In this document: in pieces, positions 23,661-35,032 of the stretch
How the letters are laid out: each line of letters opens with the position of its first letter
Numbering within the stretch: the stretch's first letter is position 1
Origin: Buxus sempervirens
Lineage: Eukaryota > Streptophyta > Magnoliopsida > Buxales > Buxaceae
Length of the DNA stretch: 64,000 bases
Reading direction: 5' to 3'
Assembly: GCA_947561395.2 (NCBI GenBank)
Contig: OX387182.1
Coordinates: 44,013,949 to 44,077,948 of the forward strand
Translations under genes and position numbers: made by a program
Notes under the pieces: model-generated
Told to the model about the DNA's origin: nothing
Seen by the model: only the letters and a program-made list of their open reading frames with translations
The model's database searches: none

Positions 23661-23952
23661 TTTTTTGGCTGAATTTCCTCAGTTTTCGAGTTCAAAAGTT
23701 TGATTGAAAGATGTTTGAGGTGAGTTGGTATCAAGAAATATGACACCTTGGTTCCCTTTTTATGTATCTTCTTTAAGCTTGTGGAAAGGGTAGATTTGAG
23801 TTTCAAAATTAGGTTAAAAAAAATTTTTTTTTTTGAACACTTGAATTATCTTTTCATACTCTCCTTGGGGTGCCTAAAGATTATTCACAATGTTTTAGGC
23901 ATTTTATTCTAAAAATTTGGAATGAAAAATCAATTTTCACATTTCCTGGCTG

Positions 23953-24092
23953 TATCCGACATGACATGTCGGCTAAGGCTATGCCTTATTGTATCCGATA
24001 CAAATGATCGAAACATGCATAAGCTTTTGTAACCAATGGTATATGTCGGATAAGGATATTATGTTGTTTAATCGACCTGAGTTGTCGGTTAA
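23953..24092 (-). promoter_or_regulatory. Hairpin cluster in Tat#1 leader
   Basis: Includes GTATCCGACATG with CATGTCGG (around 23955-23975) and TTAATCGAC / GTCGGTTAA (24068-24076, 24084-24092) with loop CTGAGTT, i.e. AACTCAG in sense. The TATA box that follows the equivalent cluster in Tat#2 is not preserved here. Confidence 0.6.
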
Positions 24093-25685
24093 TGCCGAAA
24101 TGGCCCCTTTTTGACTCATTTTTTCACTAGATCATGTTATTTTCATTCCCATTTAATGTTCACCTTGACTTGGCCTCTAAAAATAGTCTCCAATTGGACT
24201 TTGACACCATACTTGCAAAAATGAACAAATTCATGAGGGTACTTGTACCCTCCAAAGTTATACACCAATTCATGGATCTTGTATACTTAGTTGCCTCATA
24301 CATGGAATTTGGTTAGGATGACTTTAAAATTGAGTTGGAAACTCTTCCTAAAGGTTACACCAACCTTAGGCTATAGACACTTTTGGGAAAAATTTCATCC
24401 TAAGCATATGGACACCATGGCTTTTAATTTACATGAAGATAATAAAAAAAGAAACATGGCTTTACCTTGCCACCTTGTGTTACCTTCAATATGGTATTCA
24501 TATTATACCTTGGCCTATGAAACATGCAAATGGCCTTCCCACAATTACACCCAATTCCCTAAACGTAATTGTTTATTTTAGCTGAAAACATGTTTCTCCA
24601 CCTTTAAGCGTATGGTTTTTGGGTTTTGGCTTAATTGGCAATTTAGAACTCAAGTTTAGTGATTCTAGGAATCGAATCACAGATCCCATTGTCATCACAT
24701 CATTGACTCAAATTCCAAGGTAAATGTTTTTACTTTTGCTTTCCGAAGTATCGACCTCGGTGCGCCAAGCTACACACATTCGGGTTCAACTTCCTATAGG
24801 TAATGGGTAGGCTGTGCAAAGTGTTTAAAGTGCTCAAGTGCATTTAAAATTGAGGTGCATTCATAATGTCGAAGCCCCTTGCCACTCTTTTCGTAGCCAT
24901 GCATTCAATTTTAAGCCAAGGCATATGACATTATATTGAAAGCAAAACACAAGCAAGCAAGATAGCCAAAGCAACTAGATATGCACATAACTATTACATA
25001 CCCAAAAAGTAGCATACAAACATATTATCATATTGTACAAACAACAATTAAACCATGACAAACATGGTTGAAACCCCAAAAGTAACACCTAAATTTCTAG
25101 ATTTCATGCTCTTTAATCATGCTCAAAGTGCTTCATTTGTATCCCAAATTAAAGCCTAAAAATACAGCAACTAGACATTTTGTACAATGAGCATTTGACC
25201 GGAGAAAACATGCTTGAAAACCCCTTAAAACTTTTACTGAATTCTAGGTTTCATGGTTCTCATTTTGATATTCTAAATGCATTATTTATACCCTAAATCA
25301 AAGCCTCAAAATATAGCCACTAAACATATGGTACAAAAGTGTTTCTATTAAAGAAAGCATGCTTGAAAACCCCCAAAATTTACTTTAGATTTCCAAATTT
25401 CATGTTTTTAATTTTTTTCATGTTCAACTCATGGTATTGAAACCCAAAATAACACATGCTATCACAAAATATAGCAAAGTCATATTACAAGATGGGTTTT
25501 TCCTTTAATCACATTTTTAGACACAATCAAGCAACATACCCCATGCTTTTATCCATGTAAAATTTTTTTATCATACAAATCAGGTTTAATATTCAATATA
25601 CACAAGTAAAGTAGGAAAAATAGCAAGCATTCCAAATAAAGAAAAAGCATGAACAAATACACCAATAAAGGCTTAAATCCACAAG

Positions 25686-25703
25686 TCCCCAGTGGAGTTG
25701 CCA
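25686..25703 (-). other. Primer-binding site of Tat#1
   Basis: On the minus strand TGGCAACTCCACTGGGGA, two bases from the LTR end. It resembles the tRNA-Arg-type primer sites described for Ogre/Tat elements; tRNA identity is from recall. Confidence 0.85.
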
Positions 25704-25705
25704 GT

Positions 25706-28159
25706 TGTGAGACATGGAAAAATCACCAAGGTGATTCCCTTCATCATCACACGAGCTTGACTAAATGGGAGGAGTCGCCACCATTCAATTTTAGGTGTGA
25801 ATGGACACCAAAATCATCAAAATAAGCAAAAAGGCAAATCTAGAGTAAAAATTACCCTACTTGAAAATAAAATCCAAAGATGGGTAAGGGGATTAGATTA
25901 TGAACGGGGGAAGGTGTTAGGCACCCCCACTCACCAACACAAGGTGGTTGCCAAGTGTTGTTCATGCTAAAAAATAAGAAAGCTTGCTAAAATATTCAAA
26001 AACCTTGAAAAACGATTAAACATATGTATGATACTTCCACATGAGAAATCCAATGAATTCCAGATCCTCCTTTATGTTAGTATTAGTTTTGGGATATCAT
26101 CATTAAATGGAAATCAAAGCAAAACTTGAACAAAAACCAAGTTGAGACAAATCCGGAAAATTCGGTAAAAGATAGAGTCATTTGTCTTGAAATCATTCAA
26201 ATCAAATTTAGATTGAATCAAACCAAATCCATTTGAAAGATTATGATAAATAGAAGACTCATGCCAATTTTCAATTAAATCCGGTTAAAACCCTAAGAGT
26301 TATTCTTCTTTGAAATCTACTGTTAGAAATTGGTAAAAGTAACAATTAGGCAACTTTGGAAATTCATTTAGGAAAATTGGCTCCATGTAAATCCGTGAAT
26401 TTTTGCTTGAATGAAGTCTGTAGGGCCATCTTTCAAATGAAACTAGCTTCAAACCAAACTTCATCCGGATGTGCCTTGGGTGACCTCCCAAACAGGCCCC
26501 GAGGATCACAGATTAGCCCAGAAATATGCTGTTGAGCAGTTCTAAGTAAATCTATTACCCAAGACACAAATGAAATCAAAAAATTATGAAACTAATTGGA
26601 TTTGAAAGTAGACTCATAAAGGAAGGTACAAAAACAAAAATACTCAAATCGGACTTAAAACGAACACATGGTGCTCATTCAAAGTGACAGGTTCAGCAGT
26701 TTGACCTGAACTGACCTATCAACTTCGATTGAATGGTGTCAAAAATCCACTACATAAAACTTAATGAACTTTTACAGACATGTACTAGACTGCCTCACCT
26801 TTCCCATAGCTTTAGAATCACTCCAAAATTCATCCGGATGATGAAGTTATGAGTGTCCGAAGTTAGGATATAGATGCTGTCCAGTTTTGCCATTTTTTAA
26901 GTAAAATCAATCCAAAACAGTGATTGTGTGTGTGTAATTCGTGTAATCTAAATCAAAATCATTTGAAAAAAAGTATTGAAAAACCTCTAGGAGAAAATAG
27001 GGCACGAATTTGGCTCACCATTCTCTTCGATCGAAGAGAATATGCCAAAAACCCTAAAATAGAGCAAAATGCCCAAAGCTGAGAGGTTGGACCTAGAGGT
27101 CTTCAATACTCAAGACAACTTGTTTGAAATCATTCAGAAATATCCTAGAAATGCTTGGGACTATTTATTTTAGATCTATCATAATGAAGGCAATAGATCC
27201 AAAATACAAGCCAAATCCGACAAAACGAGTGCAATATGTGCATGTGTACAAATTAACTCTTCAATCATATACATAAAAACATATAGCATTCCAAGCATGT
27301 TAATCAAAGGGGGTTCTAAAAAACCTAGGGTTCCATTCCATTCTCATTTCCCTTAGTTCTCTCTCCCCGTTTTACGGTTCCGAGATAGTCTTGGGGTACT
27401 TTGAGTATGAAACAGTTTTCACACAACAAAAGGCTATTCAAAAGGTTCTATGACTAAGGGTCAATCCCCAGTCTTGTTTCCCCTAGATCCCTCTTCACGT
27501 TTTACGGCTAGAGGGAGTCTCGAGGTACTTTGAGTAGGGGAAGGGGTTGCATACACAGAGAGAAGGTCGTTATTTTACAGAAAGGTAGAAGAAAGAGCTA
27601 ACCCTGGAATGTAAGAATAGAAAAATAAAGAGGATTTTAGGCTTACCTGGGCTTCTGGAAGCAATGCAGCAGTGGTTTCCTTCTTCACTTGGAGCTCTTC
27701 AATCTCCAACTTATGGCCATTTGCTTGAGGAGGGGCCTCCTATTTATAGGCAAAGGCTAGGGTTAGGGTTTGCATGATTCTAGACACAAAATGATGTCTA
27801 GAGTCCACCAACCTAAACCCTAAGGTTATTTCTGAGATTTCCACTTCATAAAAATGTGTAAAACAGTAAAAAAGTGAAAAACTCTCGGATTTACTCAATT
27901 TTGAGCAAAAAAGCTTGTATCTGACAACTCAGGTCGGTTACAAGTGAACATTTTTGTATCCGACATATGTTGTTGGATACACTAATATCTGCTTGTATCC
28001 GACAACTTGTGTCGGATATAAAAAAGATCTCTTTTATCCGATGACTTGTGTCGGATACAATCAAGAATGCTTAAATCTGAATTTTGTGCTGGTTACAAAG
28101 GAAAGAATGATTCTTGCCAATTATTAATCATTTTTATTGTGCAATTTGAGGTGTCTACA
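25706..28159 (-). mobile_element. 5' LTR of Tat#1 (family B, 2.45 kb)
   Basis: On the sense (minus) strand it starts TGTAGACACC at 28159 and ends GTCTCACA at 25706, next to the primer site. It contains a TATA box (27750-27741), hairpins upstream of it, and an imperfect duplication of about 130 bp (27330-27540) with GTTTTACGG and GGTACTTTGAGTA. It abuts the 3' end of the gag-only Tekay-type element. Confidence 0.88.
27741..28100 (-). promoter_or_regulatory. Core promoter of Tat#1 LTR with hairpin cluster
   Basis: The TATA box CCTATAAATA (complement of 27741-27750) lies about 165 bases downstream, in sense, of a hairpin cluster at 27914-28100. Hairpins include TATCCGACA/TGTCGGATA (27996-28004, 28010-28018) and CTTGTATCTGAC/GTCGGTTACAAG with loop AACTCAG (27914-27944). 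Confidence 0.7.
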
Positions 28160-28432
28160 CCCACCTACCAAATAAATTTCGTCCTTGAAATTTCAACATC
28201 CTCATCTTCTTATATCCACAACGCTTCTGCTGCACTTATCCCTTCTGCTACCATACATCAAAGCTATTCATAACCAGATAATAATGTAGAAGAGAGTTTC
28301 ATAATTTCACTGCCACCAATCCTTTACATATATACACGTCTATATGATGGTTGAGGAGAAAATCATTTAGCTCCCTTTTAATTTAACTTAAACCAATTAC
28401 TTATCATCATATAACACATGACACACACAGAA

Positions 28433-28433
<1 letters not shown>

Positions 28434-28493
<60 letters not shown>
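28434..28493. repeat. (AT)n(GT)n microsatellite
   Basis: About 12 AT units followed by about 17 GT units, in the non-coding 3' part of the gag-only element. Confidence 0.97.
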
Positions 28494-28494
<1 letters not shown>

Positions 28495-28880
28495 TTTTAT
28501 GGTTACAATACCCCACTTGTATCTTGTTTAATACCCGAGTAAATGTTTGGCATTGTCCAGATGCCTCACATCACTTTAGGTATGTCTCAACACAAGTGGC
28601 TCATCATGCATCTTGAGGTCTCTGGTCTTCCCAATTTGGATTTACTATTCCACGCATCTTCCAATTCTCCTCAATTTGATCTCATTACTATATAAGTAAT
28701 CATATTATATACATTCTACATCATATACCAAACATCAAATGACAATATATTATAATATCATACACAATAATCATAATATCTCATAATATCAAATATAATA
28801 TCGTCACAACCACATAATGCAAATCAATAACGTAATATAATGCAGTATAAGGAAAATATAAGGCATACCCCCAATATCCT

Positions 28881-29999
28881 CTAGATTCCTTTGCCTTGAT
28901 GCATAGCTCCCATTTGCTGAGGGTTTCTAATCCGCAATTGTTGGTAAGTTGCTGGGTGAGGGCATGCGGAAATCTTATGGTCAAACTTTCCACACCTGAA
29001 ACAACCTCCTGGCAATGCATAACATGAGCCGGGTACATGGAAATGCCCACATCCACTACAATTCCCATTAGTCCTCTTACCCTTATTTCCTTCCAGTGAT
29101 ACTCTATAATTCTCACTTCCCCCTTGACCTTCCAAATCACTACGCTGCCTTTTCTTTCCATCCAAATACTTCCTCAACTCATATCCTACACACGGAGACT
29201 TCTCGGTTCTGATTGGATATGGTTTCCTCAAATCTAATTCATTTCTCAAATTTATATCCCCTTCTGCTCTAGTGGCTCTTTGCACTATGTCGTTGTACTC
29301 AGTGAAGACAAGAACCGTCAACATACTCCTAATATCCTGCCTCAGACCCTTCTTAAAGTGCTCAGTCTTCCTCTTCTCATCCTACACCATGTGAGGCGCA
29401 AACCTCGACAATTCAGAAAAGCGTGCCACATATTGAGCCACTGTTTGCTCCCCTTGAGATATATCCATAAACTCTCGCTCCTTTAGTAAGCGAATCTCAT
29501 TGGAGAAGTACTTCCCATAGAATCTATCAACAAAACTATCCCATGACATACGGATTGCTTGGGGGTCCTGCCTCTTCACAGCTCTCCACCAATGAGCTGC
29601 CTCCCCTTCGAAAAGAAATGATGCCAATCTCACTCTCCTATCATCTGGGAAATCCATAGCCTTGGATATCCACTCTATCCTCATAATCCAACGCTCTGTC
29701 TCCATAGGATCTGGAAATCCTCTAAAGATCGGAGGATCCATCTTACAAAACTGCTCCAAGTCTCGTGCTGCCCGTATCTCATCATGCTGTATTGGAGCAT
29801 CTCCATCTCTTTGTCCGTTACTACCTCCATTCTCCTTCTGACTCAATCTCTCCTGCCTCTCCTTAGCAAGGAGATCTTCCAAGGTGCCCACCATGGCCCA
29901 AATGTTACCACCTGGTGGTGGGGCATTATACTGCTACTCTCTAGCCTCAACCCTCTCATCAGGAATATCGGCTTGTGCTCGTCGTTCTCTACTAGTCAT
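28881..29999 (-). pseudogene. Gag of the Tekay-type element
   Basis: Gag packages the element RNA. It starts MTSRERRAQADIPDERVEARE at 29999, has the gag core (DPPIFRGFPDPMETERWI, AAHWWRAVKRQDP, WDSFVDRFYGKYF, EQTVAQYVARFSELSRFAP) and one zinc knuckle CFRCGKFDHKISAC near 28960. It is in one frame throughout, broken only by stops at about 29934 (Gln-type TAG) and 29382. No protease or pol follows. Confidence 0.88.
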
Positions 30000-30124
30000 C
30001 TACAAAATACCACAAGCAATCAATTAGGAACTCTCCCTATTGATATTTCTAGGGGTTCTATCTAGCGTATCACTCCCCAAGACCCGCCTAAGGTTCTCTA
30101 AAACCTAGGGCGCATGAACCAAAT

Positions 30125-30136
30125 GCTCTGATACCA
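30125..30136 (-). other. tRNA-iMet primer-binding site
   Basis: Minus strand TGGTATCAGAGC, complementary to the 3' end of plant initiator tRNA-Met, three bases from the LTR end at 30140. It fixes the orientation of the gag-only element. Confidence 0.93.
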
Positions 30137-30139
30137 CCT

Positions 30140-31450
30140 TGTAACGCCTCGAATCCAGGTCATTTTTTTTTCATTTTGACTCGGATCAAGGCATTAACTT
30201 GTGGTACATTACAATCAGTTCAAATATAAGGAAATAAAGAACTAAGATTTATCAGAGTGCTAGGAAGCTTAAATCATTTATTAGAAACTGAATCATCTTA
30301 TTACATTAATTAATAAAATGAAAGGCAACGACAAATTTAACTAACTCATAAATCCTTCTAGATCACCTACTATTAATCCAAGAGGATAAATACAACTATA
30401 TAAAATGTCCTACACTTGTTTTCAGGATTTTCTAGGCTTCAACCCACTATCAGTCTAACCCATGGCATCCTCTCCAAGATGACCTGTAAAATAGAATATA
30501 AAGTAGGGGTGAGATACGAATATCTCAGTAGGTAACACTATGCATGTAGAAAACAATTTATATAGATAGGGAAAATAACAGTGGTTTCATGCTCGGTAAA
30601 ATTATTGAGTAAATATAGTCGGTAAGGTAAACGATTAATCACAATATAAAATCATTCTCAAAACAGTGCTCTAAATAAAGAAAGTTTATTATGTAAATTT
30701 CGTTTCACTTATTAGAACAATGTATTATAAATCATAAATACCTGGTTTCAATTTATTTTATTTTGTATTTCCTTAAGAAAATTTTAACCCTTATTTCATA
30801 ATATTCAATTTTTAACAATTTAAACTATGTCTTAGCAATTCTGTACAATTATGTCATTTAAGCATTTCATTTAAATAAACAATCTCGTTAGATATGTCTA
30901 AACCCATCAATCAATCTCAGAATCAATCATAAAATCAATAGTAGAAGTCCACCTTCAGGTAGTAGCCTACCTCTGTTGCAAAATGTAAACACATAGTACC
31001 CACACTAATTCCGCAGGAGAATGCACATCTTTACGACTGCAGGTACCCCTTGCAAGAGATAGTATAACTCGACCGCAAGATGTGGACACACAGCATCTGC
31101 CTCAAAGTGCTTGTGCTTAACACATGAACATGTAGGTACACAAGTAAAATTAAAGTTAAATGCTATTACCATCCTAAAAGCCTATGTTAACAAACATTGA
31201 AAACACTCATAAGTGTGTGCATGGTGCTAGAAGAGTTGGTGCCAATTAAGGCATGACTCCTAGACATACTTGTGTACGGAAGCACTCCTAAGTCTTAATC
31301 GACCCTTTTCTTTCATCTGTTCTTTCATCTGCCCCTGGTGTCAGACCAAAATGAAGATATTTACAACTTGCCATCAAGGGCGAAATTTACAAAAATAATT
31401 CTGTAAAACAAATCACCTTTAGAGTTGTTGAGAACCAAAAAAGAGGGTAC
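30140..31450 (-). mobile_element. 5' LTR of gag-only element (right end uncertain)
   Basis: On the plus strand it starts TGTAACGCCTCG. It contains GGGTGAGATACGAATATCTC, which recurs as GGGTGAGATACGAATATCCC in the solo LTR at 50862-54035. The sense start could not be found; the right limit is a rough guess between 31400 and 31830. Confidence 0.6.
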
Positions 31451-31839
31451 AAGTTTGCTTCTTGGTAGGTGAGCTGAAATCCTAAATCTAGGGTTTTTCT
31501 GCCCCTGTTCTGATCTGGCATGTTTCTGTTTGATTGTCTGATCTGGCCGGCTCTCATCTGGTCAAAAAGCCGACCAGGACCCGGGGTGCTTCCAGCGGAC
31601 TCAATGGGTCAAGGCCCACGGCTCACATGACTCAAATGCATGGATCTGGGGTTAGACCCCTTATTAAATTGGGTTGGTTTCCTAAATTAGGGCTAAGGTA
31701 GCCCATGGTCTTGGTTTTACTCAGGTTGATGCAAAAAAGGGCGGGGGTTGCTACCCCTGATGGACTCTTGGGTTTTAAAATGATTTTTCCCTTATTTTGT
31801 TCCAATATTCACATTCACATTCAGATTCAGATCCATTCA
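31451..31839 (-). other. Left part of an interrupted leader (probably of the A2 element)
   Basis: Continuous with 38969 onward once Tekay1 and one copy of ATTCA are removed. It contains CACATTCACATTCAGATTCAG runs at its right end. There is no coding frame. Assignment to the element with LTR 39706-42189 is by position only. Confidence 0.45.
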
Positions 31840-32734
31840 TGTAACACCCTATACCATTTTTTGTCCCTACAGGGCTCTTTATGGTAATAGAGTGTTAGAT
31901 TGCTTGATAAGCATGAAAAGACTTGAATAATTAACTACAATTAGTACAATTAACATAAAAGTCCTAATAAAAAAAAATCGGCTATATAACGTCTGAAACT
32001 AGTGACTCCATAAAATAACTTTCTGAATCACTTGATAAAAACAGTTCATACTAATAACAAAAAAATATGATAACATTCAACTAGCTGAGTTCTATCACTC
32101 AATCTCTCATTATATACATCATATACAATAATCAAAAAAAGACTAGTGACTTTCCATCATTCATAGATATAAGATCTCAAAAATATGATCCAGATTAAAC
32201 AAAAAGAACCTACGACTATATCCCCTCTCAAGGACAGTAGTAATCAGCAGGTCTATAATCCTGCTCTCCCTGCACTCTCTGTCCGGCCTGCTCTGGGACT
32301 GAAAACAAAACATCGATAAAACAAAACACACGTGAGAACATAATTCTTAGTAGGTAGTAAATGCACAAATACAGTTTTTTTTCATGCAAAGATCAATTAT
32401 GCAAATTGAAGAAGAAATATAGTTGAGTTTGGATAATATCATGCTAAAACCACAAAGCATTCTTATAATAAGTATGCTGTATGATGAAATAGAGAAATAT
32501 GCATGATAATAAAATTGCATGCATCTATAAAAGCAAGCATTACAGACTTTCTAATAGTCTAAAATATAGTAGGATTCATGTTAAGCATGTCTGTAAATTA
32601 GATTAAGATATAAGTCCTTCATTTGCCACCTCACGTCTTACTAGGAGAAAGACAGCCAGTCTCCCTGCGGAGTACCCTCTTCCTCGGGTTGGCAAGTACA
32701 ACCCATGTCCAACCATACCATCTGATCCACATAA

Positions 32735-32885
32735 TAACACCCTGATGGGGGAGCCACGCCGGGCCTGTGTTACCCCATCCCAATATACACAACACCTTGA
32801 TGGGGGAGCCACGCCGGGCCTGTGTTACCCCATCCCAATATACCATATCATATAAATCCCAATGGGGGAGCCCGAGGGCCTGTGT
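32735..32885 (-). repeat. Three structured direct repeats in Tekay1 LTR
   Basis: Units of about 65 bp contain GATGGGGGAGCC ... GGGCCTGTGTTACCCCATC. The flanks GATGGGG/CCCCATC pair with each other; in the third unit they read AATGGGG/CCCCATT, so both arms changed together. Open frames across them are repeat artefacts. Confidence 0.8.
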
Positions 32886-34400
32886 TACCCCATTCAAAAC
32901 TGGGTTGCTGCTATAGCAATAGGACTTAAATGTTAATCTAACAAGCCTCTGCTAAACACTACTAGCTTGGAGATGGATCCATACCCCTACCTTTGCCTAC
33001 TATGCCATAATAGACTACAATAACATGTACTGACAAGACATAAAATAAATAGAAGATGAAGATCTACACTGCATCTTGCAGTACCTCATAATCAGTGGAA
33101 TTCACATCCACATAACACAGTGAGTCCTCTGCCCACTTCCAAAATACATAGGACGCAGCCTATTATTTTCAAAAATCTGATTTTTGAGCAGTTATTGACA
33201 TTACACTCCATGTATATGTCTGCAACTCAAACAAAATCATAACACATTGCGAAAACATGAGGCAAACCCATGCAATTGCAAACCAATACCATTTATCAAC
33301 AGCAAAGGGAATTTATAGCTCTACAACACAATTCATGGCTGAATATTCTTCAATTCAGCTATAGAATTCCATATATTTCCTATCACATGCATAGCCCTAA
33401 TAAAAAAACCTTATATGCTAATTAAAACCAAAAAAAAAAAAACAATGGTGAAACCAGAACTTTGTTTGCATGAAGAAACTAAGCAAATTCCATCTTTTCA
33501 AGAAAAATCTTGGCTGAACTTTGCCAGTTTTAATCCAAAATTGTCATGACCCAATTATAATCATGCATGACTTAAATCAAGCAACATATATGCTCCTAGA
33601 AACCATAAGACAAAATTGAATACCAGAATTCAGATACAAGTGGATATCTTAATAAAAATTCAGCAAGAAATCACGAAATTGATGATGCAGAACAGTAATT
33701 TTTGTCTTACAAAACATACAATTCTGCTCTGTTCTGCACAATATTTGGTATGCATATTATATATTGTTGGAAAGCCCTGCGAATCTGGGTTCTAATGCAA
33801 CAAACGGTTTGAAATTTCAATTTTTCCACGAAAAGTTATAGCCATTTTTAAAACACTGGTCTGAGTGTAATGTAATCCGAGAATTACAAAAACTGAAATT
33901 TTTATAGATATCAACTCATACAGTTTTGCAATTCAATTTATTCATGCATACATATATAAATTAGCATCTCAGATGATAAAAATTACTTTAAATACTATGG
34001 AACTTCCAGATTTAAATTTAACAAAGTAAACCCTAATATTTCAAACCCTAACACAAAAATCTGTAAACAATTGCTATAAAAATTCTGTTGGAAGGTACCA
34101 CCTACCTCAAATGCTAAATCTGAACCAAGGTAAATGAAGAACTCTACTAAATCAGCATTCTAATAGTTGCAGCACTCCTGGACAGCAACTAAAATCCCCA
34201 AATGCAAAGCTTCACAACCCCAATGGCTCCATTCTCCTTCCTTAACCAGGATCCTTCAAAATCCCACCAATTCCTTGCACTTCCTCTTCAATTTAGCTTG
34301 ATTTGAGCTGAAATTGTGATGAAGAAGAAGAGGAATCCTCCAGCCCTCTTTCCCCAATTCTATTGCATGGAGAGAACAAATGAAAATGACCCAAAGCCCC

Positions 34401-34410
34401 CCTTTTTATA
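34401..34410 (-). promoter_or_regulatory. TATA box of Tekay1 LTR
   Basis: Complement reads TATAAAAAGG followed by a G-rich run, about 610 bases into the LTR and before a leader-like stretch. The copy in the 5' remnant is also present. Confidence 0.6.
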
Positions 34411-35032
34411 CTAAACCAAAGACCCATTGACCCATCCAACCCCCTTTTTTAAGTGAACCCCTTGGTTTACTTCCAATTGAACCATTCTCTCAATGTTTTT
34501 CTTTTAACCTTAAACAATTGCCATTTAAAATCTAATTAACCAAAGATTAACCCCATTTCATTCCTCATTATTTTTTTTTTATACTAAACCATACACCTTT
34601 TAAACCCATCTTTTATGGTTTGTTTAAGTCAAACTAGTTTTATTACATAAGTAATTAATCTCTCATTAACTCTTCTTTTATTAAGCCATAAATCTTACAA
34701 TTTACATCCAAGTAATAATATAAAGAAATTTTTTTTTTATTATTATTTTTTTTTACCACACTTGGTTCAACACTCATAGTGAGTGAACCAATATAATCCA
34801 TGACTAATCTCACTTTCATTTCACCCTTAATATCAAATCAATTAAATATATTTTTCTTCACATAAACTCATAACCATACTATTATGAAACAAAAACATCC
34901 TTCCTAACAATTGAACTGCCTTACCTCCAAATGGCCTGACTTGACATACACTTTTCAATGGCCATCCTCTGCACATAAGAAAATTTAATATTAAAAACTA
35001 TTTATAGGGTCAGGGTTTCACATTCTACCCTT

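Larger units (their letters stand above)
22690..25685 (-). other. Tat#1 untranslated leader
   Basis: About 3 kb between primer site and gag ATG without long frames. It holds the tandem array (22880-23660) and a hairpin cluster (23953-24092). The part 24130-24430 matches the Tat#2 leader (42190-42470) in reverse complement. Confidence 0.8.
12281..28159 (-). mobile_element. Tat#1: Tat/Ogre-lineage Ty3/gypsy retrotransposon, 3' LTR not in window
   Basis: Reading on the minus strand: 5' LTR (28159-25706), primer site (25703-25686), leader with a tandem array (25685-22690), gag, protease, G-patch linker, RT, RNase H, second RNase H and integrase (stop at 12281). Two RNase H domains and a G-patch are marks of the Tat lineage. 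Gag is split by a solo LTR at 18609-21825. The 3' LTR is not found down to position 937, so the antisense gene region 937-11304 is probably its 3' part. All coding parts carry stops or shifts. Bases after the 5' LTR (28160-28164, CCCAC) are a candidate target duplication that cannot be checked here. Confidence 0.85.
28160..31450 (-). mobile_element. Gag-only Tekay-type element (TR-GAG-like), ends incomplete
   Basis: Minus-strand element with LTR (from 30140 rightward), tRNA-iMet primer site, a gag gene and then about 700 bases without pol. It ends in GACGAAATTT...GGTAGGTGGG (28160-28185), the polypurine-type end seen just before 3' LTRs of Tekay elements. RT, RNase H and integrase are absent between gag and this end, as in the non-autonomous gag-only elements known in plants. 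Tat#1's LTR starts immediately beyond, so its own 3' LTR was displaced or lost. The right limit is uncertain. Confidence 0.7.
31840..35022 (-). mobile_element. 3' LTR of Tekay1 (3.18 kb)
   Basis: Starts in sense TGTGAAACCCTGACC and ends GGTGTTACA. A TATA box lies at 34410-34401. The polypurine-type AGAAGGGTAGAA lies directly before it (35033-35023). Its part 34063-35022 matches 38008-38968. Confidence 0.92.

Noticed and set aside
32603..32897. Two minus-strand frames with repeated YWDGVTQARRGSP
   Set aside because: They span LTR direct repeats; no domain, no conservation expected.
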